A stretch of DNA of 64,000 nt from CAZFVY01 sp964522665. GTDB lineage: Bacteria > Verrucomicrobiota > Verrucomicrobiia > Limisphaerales > CAZFVY01. The DNA is taken from assembly GCA_964522665.1 (NCBI GenBank), contig CAZFVY010000022.1, positions 7,063 through 71,062 on the forward strand, given 5' to 3'. Under the pieces are notes generated by a model that saw only the letters and a list, made by a program, of their open reading frames with translations, did not search any database and was not told the origin of the DNA. Below, one piece after another: positions 1 through 8,541 of the stretch. Within the stretch, counting starts at the first letter, position 1. Every line of letters begins with the position of its first letter. A program made the position numbers and the translations under genes.

Positions 1-77
1 CAAACCAGAGCCCCCGCGAACGTCACGATCCCCGCGGCCGCGAACGACCAACGAAGCCAGGGAGGAAGCTGATTCAT
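1..77 (-). CDS. N-terminal fragment of a membrane or exported protein (runs off the window)
   Basis: An open frame starts with ATG at 75-77 on the minus strand and runs off the left edge without a stop. The 25 visible residues begin MNQLPPWLRWSF and continue into an Ala/Gly/Val-rich hydrophobic stretch, as expected for a first membrane helix or signal anchor. It lies 92 bp downstream of the membrane-protein gene ending at 170, on the same strand, so the two could be co-transcribed. The function cannot be read from so short a piece. Confidence 0.4.
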   Translation of the reverse strand, partial: MNQLPPWLRWSFAAAGIVTFAGALV

Positions 78-169
78 GCGCGCTAAGGTCGGGTCGTCGG
101 TCCGGGTGGTTTGGGCTGGCAATGTTCACGCGGAGCGTAGAATTGGCCGCGGGGTTTCGCAATGGTTTC

Positions 170-883
170 CTAGCGCCCTTCAGCCCGGCGAAACGCCCAT
201 CGCAAGGCCCGATGGGTCGGCCAGTAAAAAACCAGGGGGAGCGCGATCATCATCGTCGCCAGATAGAGTCCGGGCGCCATCCAGGTCTGGGCATGTTCGT
301 CGCTGAGGCCGAACACGTAATTGATGTTCACCGGCGTATTCGGATGGGCGGCGGGGGCGGGCGGCGCGGGCATCAGGAAGAAGCAAACGGCCATCAGCGT
401 CCAGGCGAGAAGGGTCCAGGCGGGCAAAGCGCGACGATCATAACCGAGCCGGCGGGTGAGCCAGACGAGGAGAAACGGCAACCAGCCGTGGAACAACGAA
501 AGTCCGCGCAGGAACAGCGGACGCTGCGCGTTGAACATATAGTCGGTCATGCCGACCAGTTTGAAGCCGGCCAGGTGCGCGAGAAAATCCGCGACCCAAA
601 CGGTTTGCGGCACGAGAATCCCCACCGCGGCCATGCTCACCATCAACGCGCTCTCCGTCCACACGGCGGCCAGCGTCAGCAAGAGCGCGACGTCGCAAAA
701 GTAGAGAAAATTGGTCGCGCCATAGTTGCGCCAATAGACGGGAAGCAGGACGCCCATGAAGAGCGTGTAGCCGATTTTCACGCCCAGCGGAAGGCGGGGC
801 GCGGTTCGGGTAAGAGGTAGCTCGCGGGCGGCGCGGCGGGGGCTGGCCGTCTCCATCAGAAGGTTGGTTTCTTTCATAGGCAT
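170..883 (-). CDS. Polytopic membrane protein, function unknown
   Basis: A 237-residue protein with a basic, proline-rich N-terminus of about 30 residues, followed by roughly five or six hydrophobic segments. These include the helices around LGVKIGYTLFMGVLLPVYW, FLYFCDVALLLTLAAVW, a central segment near SLFHGWLPFLLVWL, LLAWTLMAVCFFLM and MIALPLVFYW. No catalytic motif is recognisable. Proteins of this general look occur as hypothetical membrane proteins in Verrucomicrobiota and Planctomycetota, but that is recalled family knowledge, not a search result. The ATG at 881-883 gives the longest frame; a second ATG two codons later is equally possible. The next gene downstream on the same strand also starts with a membrane segment. 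Confidence 0.7.
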   Translation of the reverse strand: MPMKETNLLMETASPRRAARELPLTRTAPRLPLGVKIGYTLFMGVLLPVYWRNYGATNFLYFCDVALLLTLAAVWTESALMVSMAAVGILVPQTVWVADFLAHLAGFKLVGMTDYMFNAQRPLFLRGLSLFHGWLPFLLVWLTRRLGYDRRALPAWTLLAWTLMAVCFFLMPAPPAPAAHPNTPVNINYVFGLSDEHAQTWMAPGLYLATMMIALPLVFYWPTHRALRWAFRRAEGR

Positions 884-1228
884 GATTTTTTAAGTTCACT
901 CGCGGGCTGGCCGTCATGACCGGCCCGACTTCATGCCTCAGGGAATAACGCAAACGCCTGGCGGAGCGTTAATTGATAAAACTGGCGCGACCATCGACTG
1001 AATCAATAGTCGGCGCCGCCGAACCAACCGCCGCCGTTGCGACGATCGGGTTAACTACGGTCGAGCGGACCACACACGAGGGAAAAACCCGCTTGGGCGT
1101 CGCGAAAGGAGGTTCGAAAAAGCCAAACGCGGCGTTCCCCGAAGGGAACTCCGCGTCGCATGGAAAATAAACGGTGGACGCCGCAACCGCGGCGCCGGGG
1201 GGGGAGATCGTTGAACCGTCGGAAAAGG
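884..1228. other. Intergenic stretch with no convincing gene
   Basis: Short open frames here (for example 973-1170, plus) have Arg/Thr/Gly-rich, low-complexity translations and no plausible ribosome binding site. I see no tRNA, long palindrome or clear terminator. Confidence 0.4.
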
Positions 1229-1495
1229 TTACTTCTTCTGCGCTTCCTCTTGGCGCCGCTCGGCTTCCTTAAGCAGTTGCTTTTTCTGCTTGAGCACGGT
1301 TTCCATCAGGATGGAAAGGCCGGAAACGTACAATTGGGTGCCGCGCAACTCCAAAACGTTCAGGGTCGGCTTCACGACAAACTCGGTTCCGAACCAGGTA
1401 AAAATCACCGCGCTGATCTTCTGGTTGGCCTCCAACTTCGAAATCTCGTTCGACTTCGGAACCGCGGCGCGTATAAAAGCGACTAATTCATCCAT
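1229..1495 (-). CDS. Small hypothetical protein, 88 aa
   Basis: An 88-residue soluble protein starting MDELVAFIRAAVPKSNE. It has a mixed alpha/beta N-terminal half and a strongly charged, probably helical C-terminal tail (KQKKQLLKEAERRQEEAQKK). The hydrophobic pattern and balanced amino-acid use look like real coding sequence, while both opposite-strand frames look like shadows. A purine-rich GAGAGAT lies just upstream of the ATG. No motif allows a function to be named. It stands alone between larger gaps, downstream of the CpxP/Spy-like gene that ends at 1740 on the same strand. Confidence 0.6.
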   Translation of the reverse strand: MDELVAFIRAAVPKSNEISKLEANQKISAVIFTWFGTEFVVKPTLNVLELRGTQLYVSGLSILMETVLKQKKQLLKEAERRQEEAQKK

Positions 1496-1739
1496 GATAT
1501 CTCTCAGTTAGTTTGAGATTTCGCCCAAGCGCTCTCTGGCGAAATCCCATAACGATTCAAACACGAGCGCATTCTGAACATAATAACTCGGCCATTGCCA
1601 GACTAATATTTAGCAATTTCGGCGCCGAGAAGTGAGGTGGCGCCGCCGCGGCGCGCGAGGGCGCGCGGATCAGGTTGGAAGGCAAGCAACTGCGCGGGCC
1701 GCGGACAATACCTGGGCTTCGGCGGGTCGGGCGGGGGGC

Positions 1740-2183
1740 TTACCGCTCGTGTTCCGATTCGTGCTCGTCGCCGTGCGAGTTCTGGTGCGACTTGCGGTAT
1801 TCCTCGCGCGGTTTGAAGATTTCCTCAAATTTCGCGCGCTGTTCGGGATCCAGTTCCGCGCGGATGTTCTTGCGCAGGGCCTGGAATTCGGACGGGATTT
1901 GTTCCCAGATGCCCTTCAGCCGGGTCTGGCTTTCCTCGAGCATTTTGCCGATGCGTTCCCGCTGGGCCGGCTTCAGATCAAGGTCGGTTTCCATGCGGCG
2001 CATCAGTTCCTTCAGCCGAGCCTCAGGCCGTTGCGCCATGCCCATCGGCCGGCGGCGTCCGCCACCGGCTTCGGCCGGACGCCCAGGCTCCGGGTGGCGC
2101 AACTGAAACGTCAATCCCCCGGTGACCACGCCGGCGGCGAAGATGACCAAGGCGGCGAGAATGGGTTTCCAAGCGTTCACCAC
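1740..2183 (-). CDS. Spy/CpxP-like periplasmic protein with membrane anchor
   Basis: A 147-residue protein with one N-terminal hydrophobic segment (residues about 5-27, ILAALVIFAAGVVTGGLTF), so it is secreted or anchored with the rest in the periplasm. A Gly/Arg/Pro linker follows, then an all-helical domain rich in Met, Arg, Glu and Gln with LKPAQRERIGKMLEE and LDPEQRAKFEEIF. These are two degenerate copies of the L-T/D-x-x-Q-R repeat of Spy, CpxP and ZraP stress chaperones or metal sensors. The C-terminus is His/Glu-rich, compatible with metal binding. Its start overlaps the end of the upstream anti-sigma-like gene by 7 bp, so it is almost certainly co-translated with the ECF cluster and may be the periplasmic stress sensor or effector. 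Confidence 0.7.
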   Translation of the reverse strand: MVNAWKPILAALVIFAAGVVTGGLTFQLRHPEPGRPAEAGGGRRRPMGMAQRPEARLKELMRRMETDLDLKPAQRERIGKMLEESQTRLKGIWEQIPSEFQALRKNIRAELDPEQRAKFEEIFKPREEYRKSHQNSHGDEHESEHER

Positions 2184-2485
2184 GACTCCGCCAGCGTTGC
2201 CACCGGCGCGAGCACGGTCGTTTCCAAATCAGTCGCCACATTGTCCCCGGGTAGGGGGTCGCGGAGCGAAAAAAGGGTCCATACCCCCAAAAACACGCTG
2301 ATGGCCACGCACGGCGCCGCCGCCCGCCACAGCGCGCGGCCCCAAAGACACCAAGCGTCGGTGATCGGTTTGACCGCCAGGGCGGCCATGACGCGCCGCT
2401 CAAAAAGGTACGGCGTTCGATCGTCCGGCGGGGTCGCCCTCGCCGCGGCGATCAGTTTTTTCTGTAATTCTTCTAAATCCATCAA
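2177..2485 (-). CDS. Small single-pass membrane protein, probable anti-sigma factor
   Basis: A 102-residue protein with a cytoplasmic-looking N-terminal 40 residues (MMDLEELQKKLIAAAR), one hydrophobic segment at about residues 50-72 (WRAAAPCVAISVFLGVWTLF), and a short extracytoplasmic tail. This architecture, plus its position after an ECF sigma factor and before a Spy/CpxP-like protein, fits a minimal membrane anti-sigma factor. No zinc-binding HxxxCxxC motif of the classical ZAS type is present, so the anti-sigma role is inferred from context. It lies 233 bp after the sigma gene and overlaps the next gene by 7 bp. Confidence 0.6.
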   Translation of the reverse strand: MMDLEELQKKLIAAARATPPDDRTPYLFERRVMAALAVKPITDAWCLWGRALWRAAAPCVAISVFLGVWTLFSLRDPLPGDNVATDLETTVLAPVATLAESW

Positions 2486-2718
2486 GCCTCAATGAGAATC
2501 GCGTGGTCAAAAACCGCCACGTGGCGACGAGTCAGGCCAGACCAGATGGGCCGCGTTAGGCCGCGCGATCCCGCCGCCGGTCCGGCGAAGCGCGACCGAC
2601 CCCAGCCAAACGAGTGACGATAACACGCCTGCCCACGGCGGGCGACTGGTTTCATCCCGCCCCGAGCCGTCATCACGCCCGCTCTCAGTGATTTGAGACG
2701 ACCCAAAATCATGCGCGG

Positions 2719-3348
2719 TTACAAGTACTTTTCCCGTGCCAGTTTTTTCAAGTGGCGCCGCATTTCCGCCCGGGCGCGAAACGCTCGGACCTTCACCAGC
2801 GGCAGGGACCAGCCGGTCAGCGCCGCGATTTCCTTAATCGGCCGCTCTTCGATCTCAAGCAAGGTGATCACCAGGCGGTCGGGCGCCGAGAGTTGGTCCA
2901 GGAGCCGGGCCACCAGCTCGCGGGCGGCGCTGCTGGTCTCGGCGGCCGACGACGGATCGGCCACGAACCGGTCCAGCCAATCGGTTTCCTCCCGCGACAT
3001 ATCGCTGAAAGTGGTTTCCCGCTGCCGCTGCCGGGCGCGCAGGAAGTCGTAGCACGCGCGCACCGCGATCCGCATCAACCAATGCTCGAACGGCGCCTCG
3101 CCGCGGAAGCCGTCCAATTTCTGGTAAACCTTTATGAAAATATCCTGCGCGAGGTCTTCAGCCTCGCTCTCCCCGCGGGCGTAGCGCCGCACGGTCGCAA
3201 AGACGCGTGGTTGGTACTTCTTGACCAATGGTTCAAAACTCGCCGAGTCGCCCTTTCGGATGGCATCGATCAACTCGGCGTCGGTGGGTTCCACGGGCGC
3301 AATTTGGCAGAAGGTTCGCGGCCGGAAAAGGGGAAAGCCTTGGGGCAA
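2719..3348 (-). CDS. ECF-family RNA polymerase sigma factor
   Basis: A 209-residue sigma-70 family protein. Region 2 spans about residues 22-95 and contains SEAEDLAQDIFIKVYQKLD, the core-binding and -10 recognition helices, plus the conserved HWLMRIAVRACYDFLR. Region 4 spans about residues 145-200, with LDQLSAPDRLVITLLEIEE and the helix-turn-helix around IKEIAALTGWSLPLVKVRAF. No region 3 lies between them, which is typical of ECF sigmas. It should direct polymerase to stress promoters and be held inactive by the membrane protein encoded downstream at 2177-2485. The N-terminal 17 residues before the conserved domain are unusual in composition, so the true start may be slightly downstream. Confidence 0.9.
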   Translation of the reverse strand: MPQGFPLFRPRTFCQIAPVEPTDAELIDAIRKGDSASFEPLVKKYQPRVFATVRRYARGESEAEDLAQDIFIKVYQKLDGFRGEAPFEHWLMRIAVRACYDFLRARQRQRETTFSDMSREETDWLDRFVADPSSAAETSSAARELVARLLDQLSAPDRLVITLLEIEERPIKEIAALTGWSLPLVKVRAFRARAEMRRHLKKLAREKYL

Positions 3349-3395
3349 TGACCCGCTATTTATGAGACGCTACACCAGTCGGCGTAAATCGAGGC

Positions 3396-3650
3396 TCACT
3401 CCCGTTCGATCTTGAGCGTGCCCTCGAAGTATTCGGAAAAGCTCTGCATCTCGTCGATGATCCGCTGCGGCTGCTCGAGCAGGGTCTCCAGGGTCTTGCC
3501 GTTCGGGTCGGAACGCCGGCCCAATAATTCGGAGGCGGCGATCACCAGCGCGAGGTGATTATTGATGTCGTGCCGCATCCGGGAGAGCCGGCGCGCCAGT
3601 TCGGAAACCTGCTCGCGAGACAGCGTGACGAGCTGATCGGATGGTTCCAT
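3396..3650 (-). CDS. Stand-alone His-box (HisKA-like) dimerisation protein
   Basis: An 84-residue protein starting MEPSDQLVTLSREQVSELAR. Its centre, RRLSRMRHDINNHLALVIAA, closely resembles the phospho-acceptor H-box of histidine kinases (H-D-I-N-N-x-L), with His27 as the candidate phosphorylation site. A second amphipathic helix follows, completing a helical hairpin. No ATP-binding domain or receiver is encoded nearby, so this is an isolated DHp-like domain, as in Hpt or Spo0B-type proteins. It lies 47 bp upstream of the ECF sigma gene on the same strand. An ATG four codons upstream (3660-3662) is an alternative start. The same frame stays open far upstream, but that part is antisense to the ABC permease and has no protein-like composition. 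Confidence 0.65.
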   Translation of the reverse strand: MEPSDQLVTLSREQVSELARRLSRMRHDINNHLALVIAASELLGRRSDPNGKTLETLLEQPQRIIDEMQSFSEYFEGTLKIERE

Positions 3651-3881
3651 GCGCCGAAGCATCCGCCAACCGAGCCGCGAAAGCAAGCGGGTTTCCAAGC
3701 CCCACGGAGGTTTGCCAAAGATGGCGGCCCGCCCCGAACGCCACCGTTTCCCGACGTTGACCGGACCACGCCCGCCGCCTACGCTGGCACGCGGGAAACC
3801 GAATGCGAAGCAAACCACTGATCGCGGATCTGACTCAATACCGAAGTCGTCTCGTCCGCCGATCGAAATGCCCGCCGCCCT

Positions 3882-5003
3882 ATGAATGATCCGTTTCGCG
3901 GCTTGACCGCCATTTTGTATAAGGAGTTCATCGTCGTCCTGCGCGATCCGTTGACGCTGTTCTTCATGTTTTTTCCGCCGCTGGTCGAGATGGTGGCGTT
4001 TGGCTACGCGCTGGACAATGACGTGAAGCATATCGCCACCATCGTGCTGAACGAAGACCGGACGGTCGAGAGCCGGCAGTTGATCGACAGCTTCGTCAAT
4101 ACCCAGACCTTTCGCGTGGTCGGCGAGGCCCGGAGCGTCAGCGAATTGGCGGCCGCGATTCGGCGGGGCCAGGCGGCGGTCGGCCTGCAAATCCCGCCGA
4201 ATTTCACGCGCGAGCTGCGCGCGGGCCATAACGCCCAGGTCCAGGTGTTGATCGACGGCTCGAGTTCGACCGTGGCGTCGTCGGCGTTGAACACCGCGCT
4301 CGGCCTGGCCCTGCGCCAGTCGGTGGTGCAGTTGCTTGGCGAAACCGGCCGGCGCGACCTGCCGGTCGAGGTCCGCCCGCAGATTCTTTACAACCCGTCG
4401 ATGTTGAGTCCGAATTTTTACGTGCCGGGGGTCATTGGCGTCGTGCTGCAAATCGCGACGACGTTCGCCACCGCGATGGCCCTGGTCCGCGAGCGGGAAC
4501 GGGGCACGCTCGAGCAATTGCTGGTCAGCCCGGTCTCGCGCTGGGGCCTCATGCTCGGCAAGCTCCTGCCGTACCTCACGATCGGCTCCATCATGGCGGG
4601 GACCCTTTTCGCGATCATGCGGTTCCTCTTCCACGTCCCGATCGCCGGGAGCCTGACGGCGCTGGCCGCCGCGAGCTTGATTTACATTTTCGCGCTGTTG
4701 AGCCTGGGATTGCTCGTTTCGACCAAGGCGCAGAATCAAATGCAGGCGCTGCAAATGTGCATGGGATTGATTCTGCCGTCCGTCTTCTTTTCCGGCTTCA
4801 TTTTCCCGCGCGAAACCATGCCGTGGATTTTCTACGCGCTCGGCGCGGCGCTGCCCACGACCTATTTCATCGACCTGATGCGCGCGATCATTCTGCGGGG
4901 AGCCGACTGGCTCGATTTCTGGCCCAGCCTCGCCGTCCTTTCCGGCATGGCGGCGGGCCTATTCGTCCTCTGCGCGATCCGTTTCAAACAAAAAATCGCG
5001 TGA
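3882..5003 (+). CDS. ABC-2 type transporter permease (YbhS/YhhJ-like)
   Basis: A 373-residue integral membrane protein of the ABC-2 permease family. It has a cytoplasmic N-terminus with YKEFIVVLRDPLTLFFMFFP (the KE..xxxRDP motif typical of these permeases), a first helix, and a large extracytoplasmic domain at about residues 50-170. Five further helices follow in the C-terminal half, including the ERERGTLEQLLVSPVSRW signature before the second helix. Such permeases export drugs, polysaccharide or unknown substrates and need a separate ATPase. No ATPase or membrane-fusion gene adjoins it here, which is unusual because family members generally sit in ATPase-permease operons. The preceding gene is on the opposite strand. 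Confidence 0.88.
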   Translation: MNDPFRGLTAILYKEFIVVLRDPLTLFFMFFPPLVEMVAFGYALDNDVKHIATIVLNEDRTVESRQLIDSFVNTQTFRVVGEARSVSELAAAIRRGQAAVGLQIPPNFTRELRAGHNAQVQVLIDGSSSTVASSALNTALGLALRQSVVQLLGETGRRDLPVEVRPQILYNPSMLSPNFYVPGVIGVVLQIATTFATAMALVRERERGTLEQLLVSPVSRWGLMLGKLLPYLTIGSIMAGTLFAIMRFLFHVPIAGSLTALAAASLIYIFALLSLGLLVSTKAQNQMQALQMCMGLILPSVFFSGFIFPRETMPWIFYALGAALPTTYFIDLMRAIILRGADWLDFWPSLAVLSGMAAGLFVLCAIRFKQKIA

Positions 5004-5334
5004 GCGATCCCGACGGCGCCACACGGCAGGCTCGCTGACACCCAAGTGGCGAACTGCCGAAGTCTCCACAGAAACTTCCACGGGCCGATTTCGCGAACGA
5101 GGCAAATGCCGTCAGGACGGGGAGGATCAAGAAGGAGCCGAGCGTTCCTCGCGCGTTCTTGTAATACCCGATCCGCGCGGAGTTCCCTGCCCCGGAAATG
5201 TCCGCTTGGCGAAGCCCTGATCGCCGGCGGCGGACGGCTGACTAAACTCCGGACCGTGAGCCGCGGAAGAGGATTGCGACCTTGACGCTCGCTTTCCGGA
5301 AGCCCTATCTTTTCGACCGCACATTGATCCAGCA
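5004..5334. other. Intergenic stretch with no convincing gene
   Basis: Frames on both strands are short and Arg/Ser-rich. I see no tRNA, no long palindrome and no clear terminator after the permease. The promoter of the acyltransferase gene presumably lies in the right-hand part. Confidence 0.4.
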
Positions 5335-6825
5335 ATGCTGTTTAGCTCGTACATTTTCCTCTTTGGGTTTTTACCCGTCACGCTGGCTGGATTTTGTCTC
5401 CTGTCGCGCAGGGCCGGCCCCAAGGCGGCTAAGATTTGGCTCTCCCTGGCCTCGCTTTTCTTCTATGGCTGGTGGAATCCGGCGTACGTGGCGCTCATCC
5501 TCCTGTCGATGGGCTTCAACTTCCAGATGGGGCGCCGCCTCGGAACCGCCGCGCGGGAGGGGCGGGCGCATCGGGGGATGCTGGCGTCGGGGGTCGGCGC
5601 GAACCTCCTGTTGCTGGGGTACTACAAATACGCCGGTTTCTTCGTGGCGAACGTCAACGCCGCGCTGGGCGTCCACTGGACGATCCCCGCCATCGTGCTT
5701 CCGCTGGGCATCTCGTTTTTCACGTTCACGCAGATCGCATACCTGATTGATGCCAGCCGGGGGCTGGCTTGTGAGTATGACCCGGGCGATTACCTGCTTT
5801 TCATCACGTTCTTCCCGCATTTGATCGCGGGGCCGATCATCCATCACCGCGAGATGATGCCGCAATTCGCCGAACCGAAGACGTACCGATTCGATTGGAA
5901 CAACCTCGCGCTTGGACTCCAGATTTTCGCGGTCGGGCTATTCAAGAAAGTGGGGTTGGCGGACAATTTAAGCGACGACGCCAACCGGGTGTTCAATTCC
6001 GCGCATCGGGCGCTCTACGCGACCGACGCCTGGCAGGCGGCGTTGGATTACGCGTTTCAGATTTACTTCGATTTTTCCGGCTACTCGGACATGGCGATCG
6101 GTTTGGCGCGCATGTTCGGGATCACGCTGCCGCTGAATTTTGACTCACCTTATCGGGCGGTAAACCTGATCGATTTCTGGCGGCGCTGGCACATGACTTT
6201 TTCAAGGTTCCTGCGCGACTACCTTTACATTCCGTTAGGCGGCAACCGGCGCGGACCGGGGCGGCGCTACCTGAACCTTGTGGTAACGATGGCTCTCGGT
6301 GGACTCTGGCACGGGGCGGCGTGGACTTACGTGCTTTGGGGGCTGTATCACGGAGTTTGCCTCGCCTTGAATCAGCTTGCGCGGTCGCTTTGGCCGCGGC
6401 CAGGCTCGGCCGGGCTTTCGCCGGCGTGGCTGACGCCCTGGACGGGGCGGGTGGTTACCTTGTTTCTGGTCGTGGTCGGATGGGTTTTGTTCCGGGCGGG
6501 CGACTTGGACGCCGTCGGACACATGCTGGGCGCGATGTTCGGCTGGGGAACGCCGCCGGCCGCGGGCGCGCCGCCCATCTTGAGGTGGACGCACCGATTC
6601 TGGTTTATCGGGCTGTTCTTCATCGTCTGGGCGCTGCCCAATACGGCGCGACTCTCCGACGCCTACCACCCGTATTCCGGATCGTCGGGCGAGCCGGCGC
6701 CCGGCCAGGAGTGGTGGGCGCGGTGGCGCCTGAGTCCGGCGTGGGCGTGCGTCGTGGCGGCGCTCCTGGCGGCCTCCGTGCTGTCGCTGCAGAACGCGAG
6801 CGAGTTCCTCTACTATAACTTTTGA
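5335..6825 (+). CDS. MBOAT-family O-acyltransferase (AlgI-like)
   Basis: A 496-residue polytopic membrane protein of the membrane-bound O-acyltransferase family. The hallmark region is present: YFDFSGYSDMAIGLARMFGI, then FWRRWHMTFSRFLRDYLYIP, then LGGNRRG, and LGGLWHGAAWTYVLWGLYHG, whose His is the expected catalytic residue. AlgI-type members move acyl groups across the inner membrane to acylate exopolysaccharides or other envelope polymers. The gene ends 33 bp before the SGNH-like gene at 6859, the usual pairing in which MBOAT hands the acyl group to an extracytoplasmic transferase. The substrate polymer cannot be inferred, because no alginate or cellulose genes lie in the window. Confidence 0.92.
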   Translation: MLFSSYIFLFGFLPVTLAGFCLLSRRAGPKAAKIWLSLASLFFYGWWNPAYVALILLSMGFNFQMGRRLGTAAREGRAHRGMLASGVGANLLLLGYYKYAGFFVANVNAALGVHWTIPAIVLPLGISFFTFTQIAYLIDASRGLACEYDPGDYLLFITFFPHLIAGPIIHHREMMPQFAEPKTYRFDWNNLALGLQIFAVGLFKKVGLADNLSDDANRVFNSAHRALYATDAWQAALDYAFQIYFDFSGYSDMAIGLARMFGITLPLNFDSPYRAVNLIDFWRRWHMTFSRFLRDYLYIPLGGNRRGPGRRYLNLVVTMALGGLWHGAAWTYVLWGLYHGVCLALNQLARSLWPRPGSAGLSPAWLTPWTGRVVTLFLVVVGWVLFRAGDLDAVGHMLGAMFGWGTPPAAGAPPILRWTHRFWFIGLFFIVWALPNTARLSDAYHPYSGSSGEPAPGQEWWARWRLSPAWACVVAALLAASVLSLQNASEFLYYNF

Positions 6826-6858
6826 CGTGATTAGTTCGACGCGGATTCCAGGGCCACC

Positions 6859-7899
6859 ATGGATGGGCGAATAACAACGGCCGGGCGCGGCCTCGCGGAC
6901 GAGCGGCGCCAGAAGACGGCCGCAAAACGGTATGCGCTGCTGAGCCTGGGCCTCGCCGCCGCGTTGGTGGTCGGCGTCGGGCTGCTCAATTTTTTCATCG
7001 ACCCGTTCAACCGCTTCGGCAACAACCGCCTGGGAGTTTTTTTCGCGGCGGAGCGGGAATCGAAACCGCGGATGGCGCTGAAATACCCGCATAACGCCCT
7101 GCTGCTCGGCAATAGCCGGATCGGGATGACGCTCGCCGATCAATTGGACGGCTTCCATTTTTTCAACGCGGCATTTGCGGGCGGAACCTCGGAGGAGGCT
7201 TATTACTTTCTCAAACGCTACGCGTGGAAGGACGAATTGGTCGTCATTGGCGTGGACCCCGGTCAATGCGATCCGCCCGAGTTGAAAGGCGACATCTTCG
7301 CGCCGACGACGATGACGATGACGCTCAGCAACGTCGTGAGCGCCAGCACGCTCAAATATTCGGTCATGGCGGTCTTGGAACACCTCAGAGGCCGGCCCGG
7401 CATGATGAATCCGGACGGGTCCAGCACGCCCGCGCGGTGGCCGATCATGGCGCGACATGGCAACCTCGGGACGATGGCGTGGCAAATCGCGGAGACGCGG
7501 CGAATTTGGTCCGGCACGTCGCTCCCCGCCCCGGGAAAGCTGATCTTCTACCGCAGGATCGTCGAGCTGTTGCGCGAGCGAAACATCGCCTGCGTCGCGT
7601 TGATACCACCGCTGCATGAATCGCTGGCCCATTATATTCCGACTTCGCCCGTCCTGCCGGCGTATCAAGCCTGGCGTCGCGAGATTGGCTCCATTTTTCC
7701 ACACCTTGTGGATTGCGCGTTCGGGCCGGATTCGGCGATTACGAATTTTACCACCCGCGACACAACCCATCTCCGGCCCGAGGCGATGGTGCGTTTATTC
7801 AATCGCGACGTGATCCCGGTCGCCATCCAAGCCGTGCGCGAGCGCGGCTCGCCGACCGCCGAAGTGAATGGCCGAAGCAAGGGAGACCAAAGCCGGTGA
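6859..7899 (+). CDS. Membrane-anchored SGNH-like protein, partner of MBOAT acyltransferase
   Basis: A 346-residue protein with an N-terminal cytoplasmic basic stretch, one membrane anchor (about residues 24-46) and an extracytoplasmic domain. LLLGNSRIGMTL places a candidate nucleophile Ser86 in the GNS version of the SGNH block I. DTTHLRPEA near residues 301-309 supplies the Asp-x-x-His of block V. This matches the AlgJ/AlgX/DltD style of anchored acyltransferase encoded next to MBOAT proteins. The 33-bp spacing after the MBOAT gene supports an acyl-transfer pair acting on an envelope polysaccharide. The exact family is not certain from motifs alone. Confidence 0.75.
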   Translation: MDGRITTAGRGLADERRQKTAAKRYALLSLGLAAALVVGVGLLNFFIDPFNRFGNNRLGVFFAAERESKPRMALKYPHNALLLGNSRIGMTLADQLDGFHFFNAAFAGGTSEEAYYFLKRYAWKDELVVIGVDPGQCDPPELKGDIFAPTTMTMTLSNVVSASTLKYSVMAVLEHLRGRPGMMNPDGSSTPARWPIMARHGNLGTMAWQIAETRRIWSGTSLPAPGKLIFYRRIVELLRERNIACVALIPPLHESLAHYIPTSPVLPAYQAWRREIGSIFPHLVDCAFGPDSAITNFTTRDTTHLRPEAMVRLFNRDVIPVAIQAVRERGSPTAEVNGRSKGDQSR

Positions 7900-7917
7900 T
7901 TGTCTCGGCGCGCTTCG

Positions 7918-8541
7918 ATGGTTCAGACTGCGGACGTGAATTGGACAACGCTTGATTTGGACGAGTTGCTCGCGGCCATTTGGTCCTCCCTGACCACCGC
8001 GAGCCGCGAACCCGCCGGTCCTTTTCGCACGGCGGCTCTCGCGACCGTTTCCGCCGCCGGACCCGCCGTCCGCACCGTGGTTCTGCGCGACGCCGACCGA
8101 ACCGTCCGCGCGTTGACCTGCTTCACCGACGTTCGCAGCGCCAAGGTCGCCGAGATTCGCCTCCAACCGCGCGTTCAATGGCTGTTCTACGATCCGACCG
8201 CCAGAGTCCAATTCCGCATGAGCGGTGAAGCGACCGTGCGTCACGACGATCCGGAATCTCACGCCGCCTGGAAATCGCTTCCCCCCGTCGCGCGGCGCGA
8301 GTACGCGGCCGCCCAAGCCCCCGGCAGCCCGTTGGCAGCGTCACCGCCTGACGCCGAGGCGCCCGCCACGCTCGACTCGCCCGAACCGTTCGGTGACGAG
8401 AATCATTGCCGCGTTCATTTCGCGGTCCTGCGCGCGGCCATCGACGAAATCGACTGGCTGCGCCTCGATCCAACCAGCCACCGCCGCGCGCGCTTCAAAT
8501 GGACCGGCGCCAATTTCGCCGGCGCCTGGCTCACCCCCTGA
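7918..8541 (+). CDS. Pyridoxamine 5'-phosphate oxidase-family FMN-binding protein
   Basis: A 207-residue protein with the PNPOx-like split-barrel pattern: FRTAALATVSAAGPAVRTVV, LTCFTDVRSAKVAEI, VQWLFYDPTARVQFRMSGEA, and a C-terminal DWLRLDPTSHRRARFKW. The last resembles the C-terminal dimerisation and FMN-contact region of PdxH and Alr4036-type proteins. It probably binds FMN. Whether it is a true PNP oxidase is uncertain, because the canonical PdxH C-terminal substrate motif is only partly recognisable. A TTG at 7900, directly after the stop of the previous gene and preceded by GGGAGA, is an alternative start that would couple it to the MBOAT/SGNH pair. Confidence 0.8.
   Translation: MVQTADVNWTTLDLDELLAAIWSSLTTASREPAGPFRTAALATVSAAGPAVRTVVLRDADRTVRALTCFTDVRSAKVAEIRLQPRVQWLFYDPTARVQFRMSGEATVRHDDPESHAAWKSLPPVARREYAAAQAPGSPLAASPPDAEAPATLDSPEPFGDENHCRVHFAVLRAAIDEIDWLRLDPTSHRRARFKWTGANFAGAWLTP

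Noticed and set aside
3651..4754. Long minus-strand open frame continuous with the His-box gene
   Set aside because: It is antisense to the ABC permease and has Arg/Gln/His-rich composition without domains; only the 3' 84 codons look real.
6235..7770. 511-codon minus-strand frame opposite the MBOAT/SGNH genes
   Set aside because: Shadow of two well-supported plus-strand genes; the translation is Arg/His-rich with no motifs.
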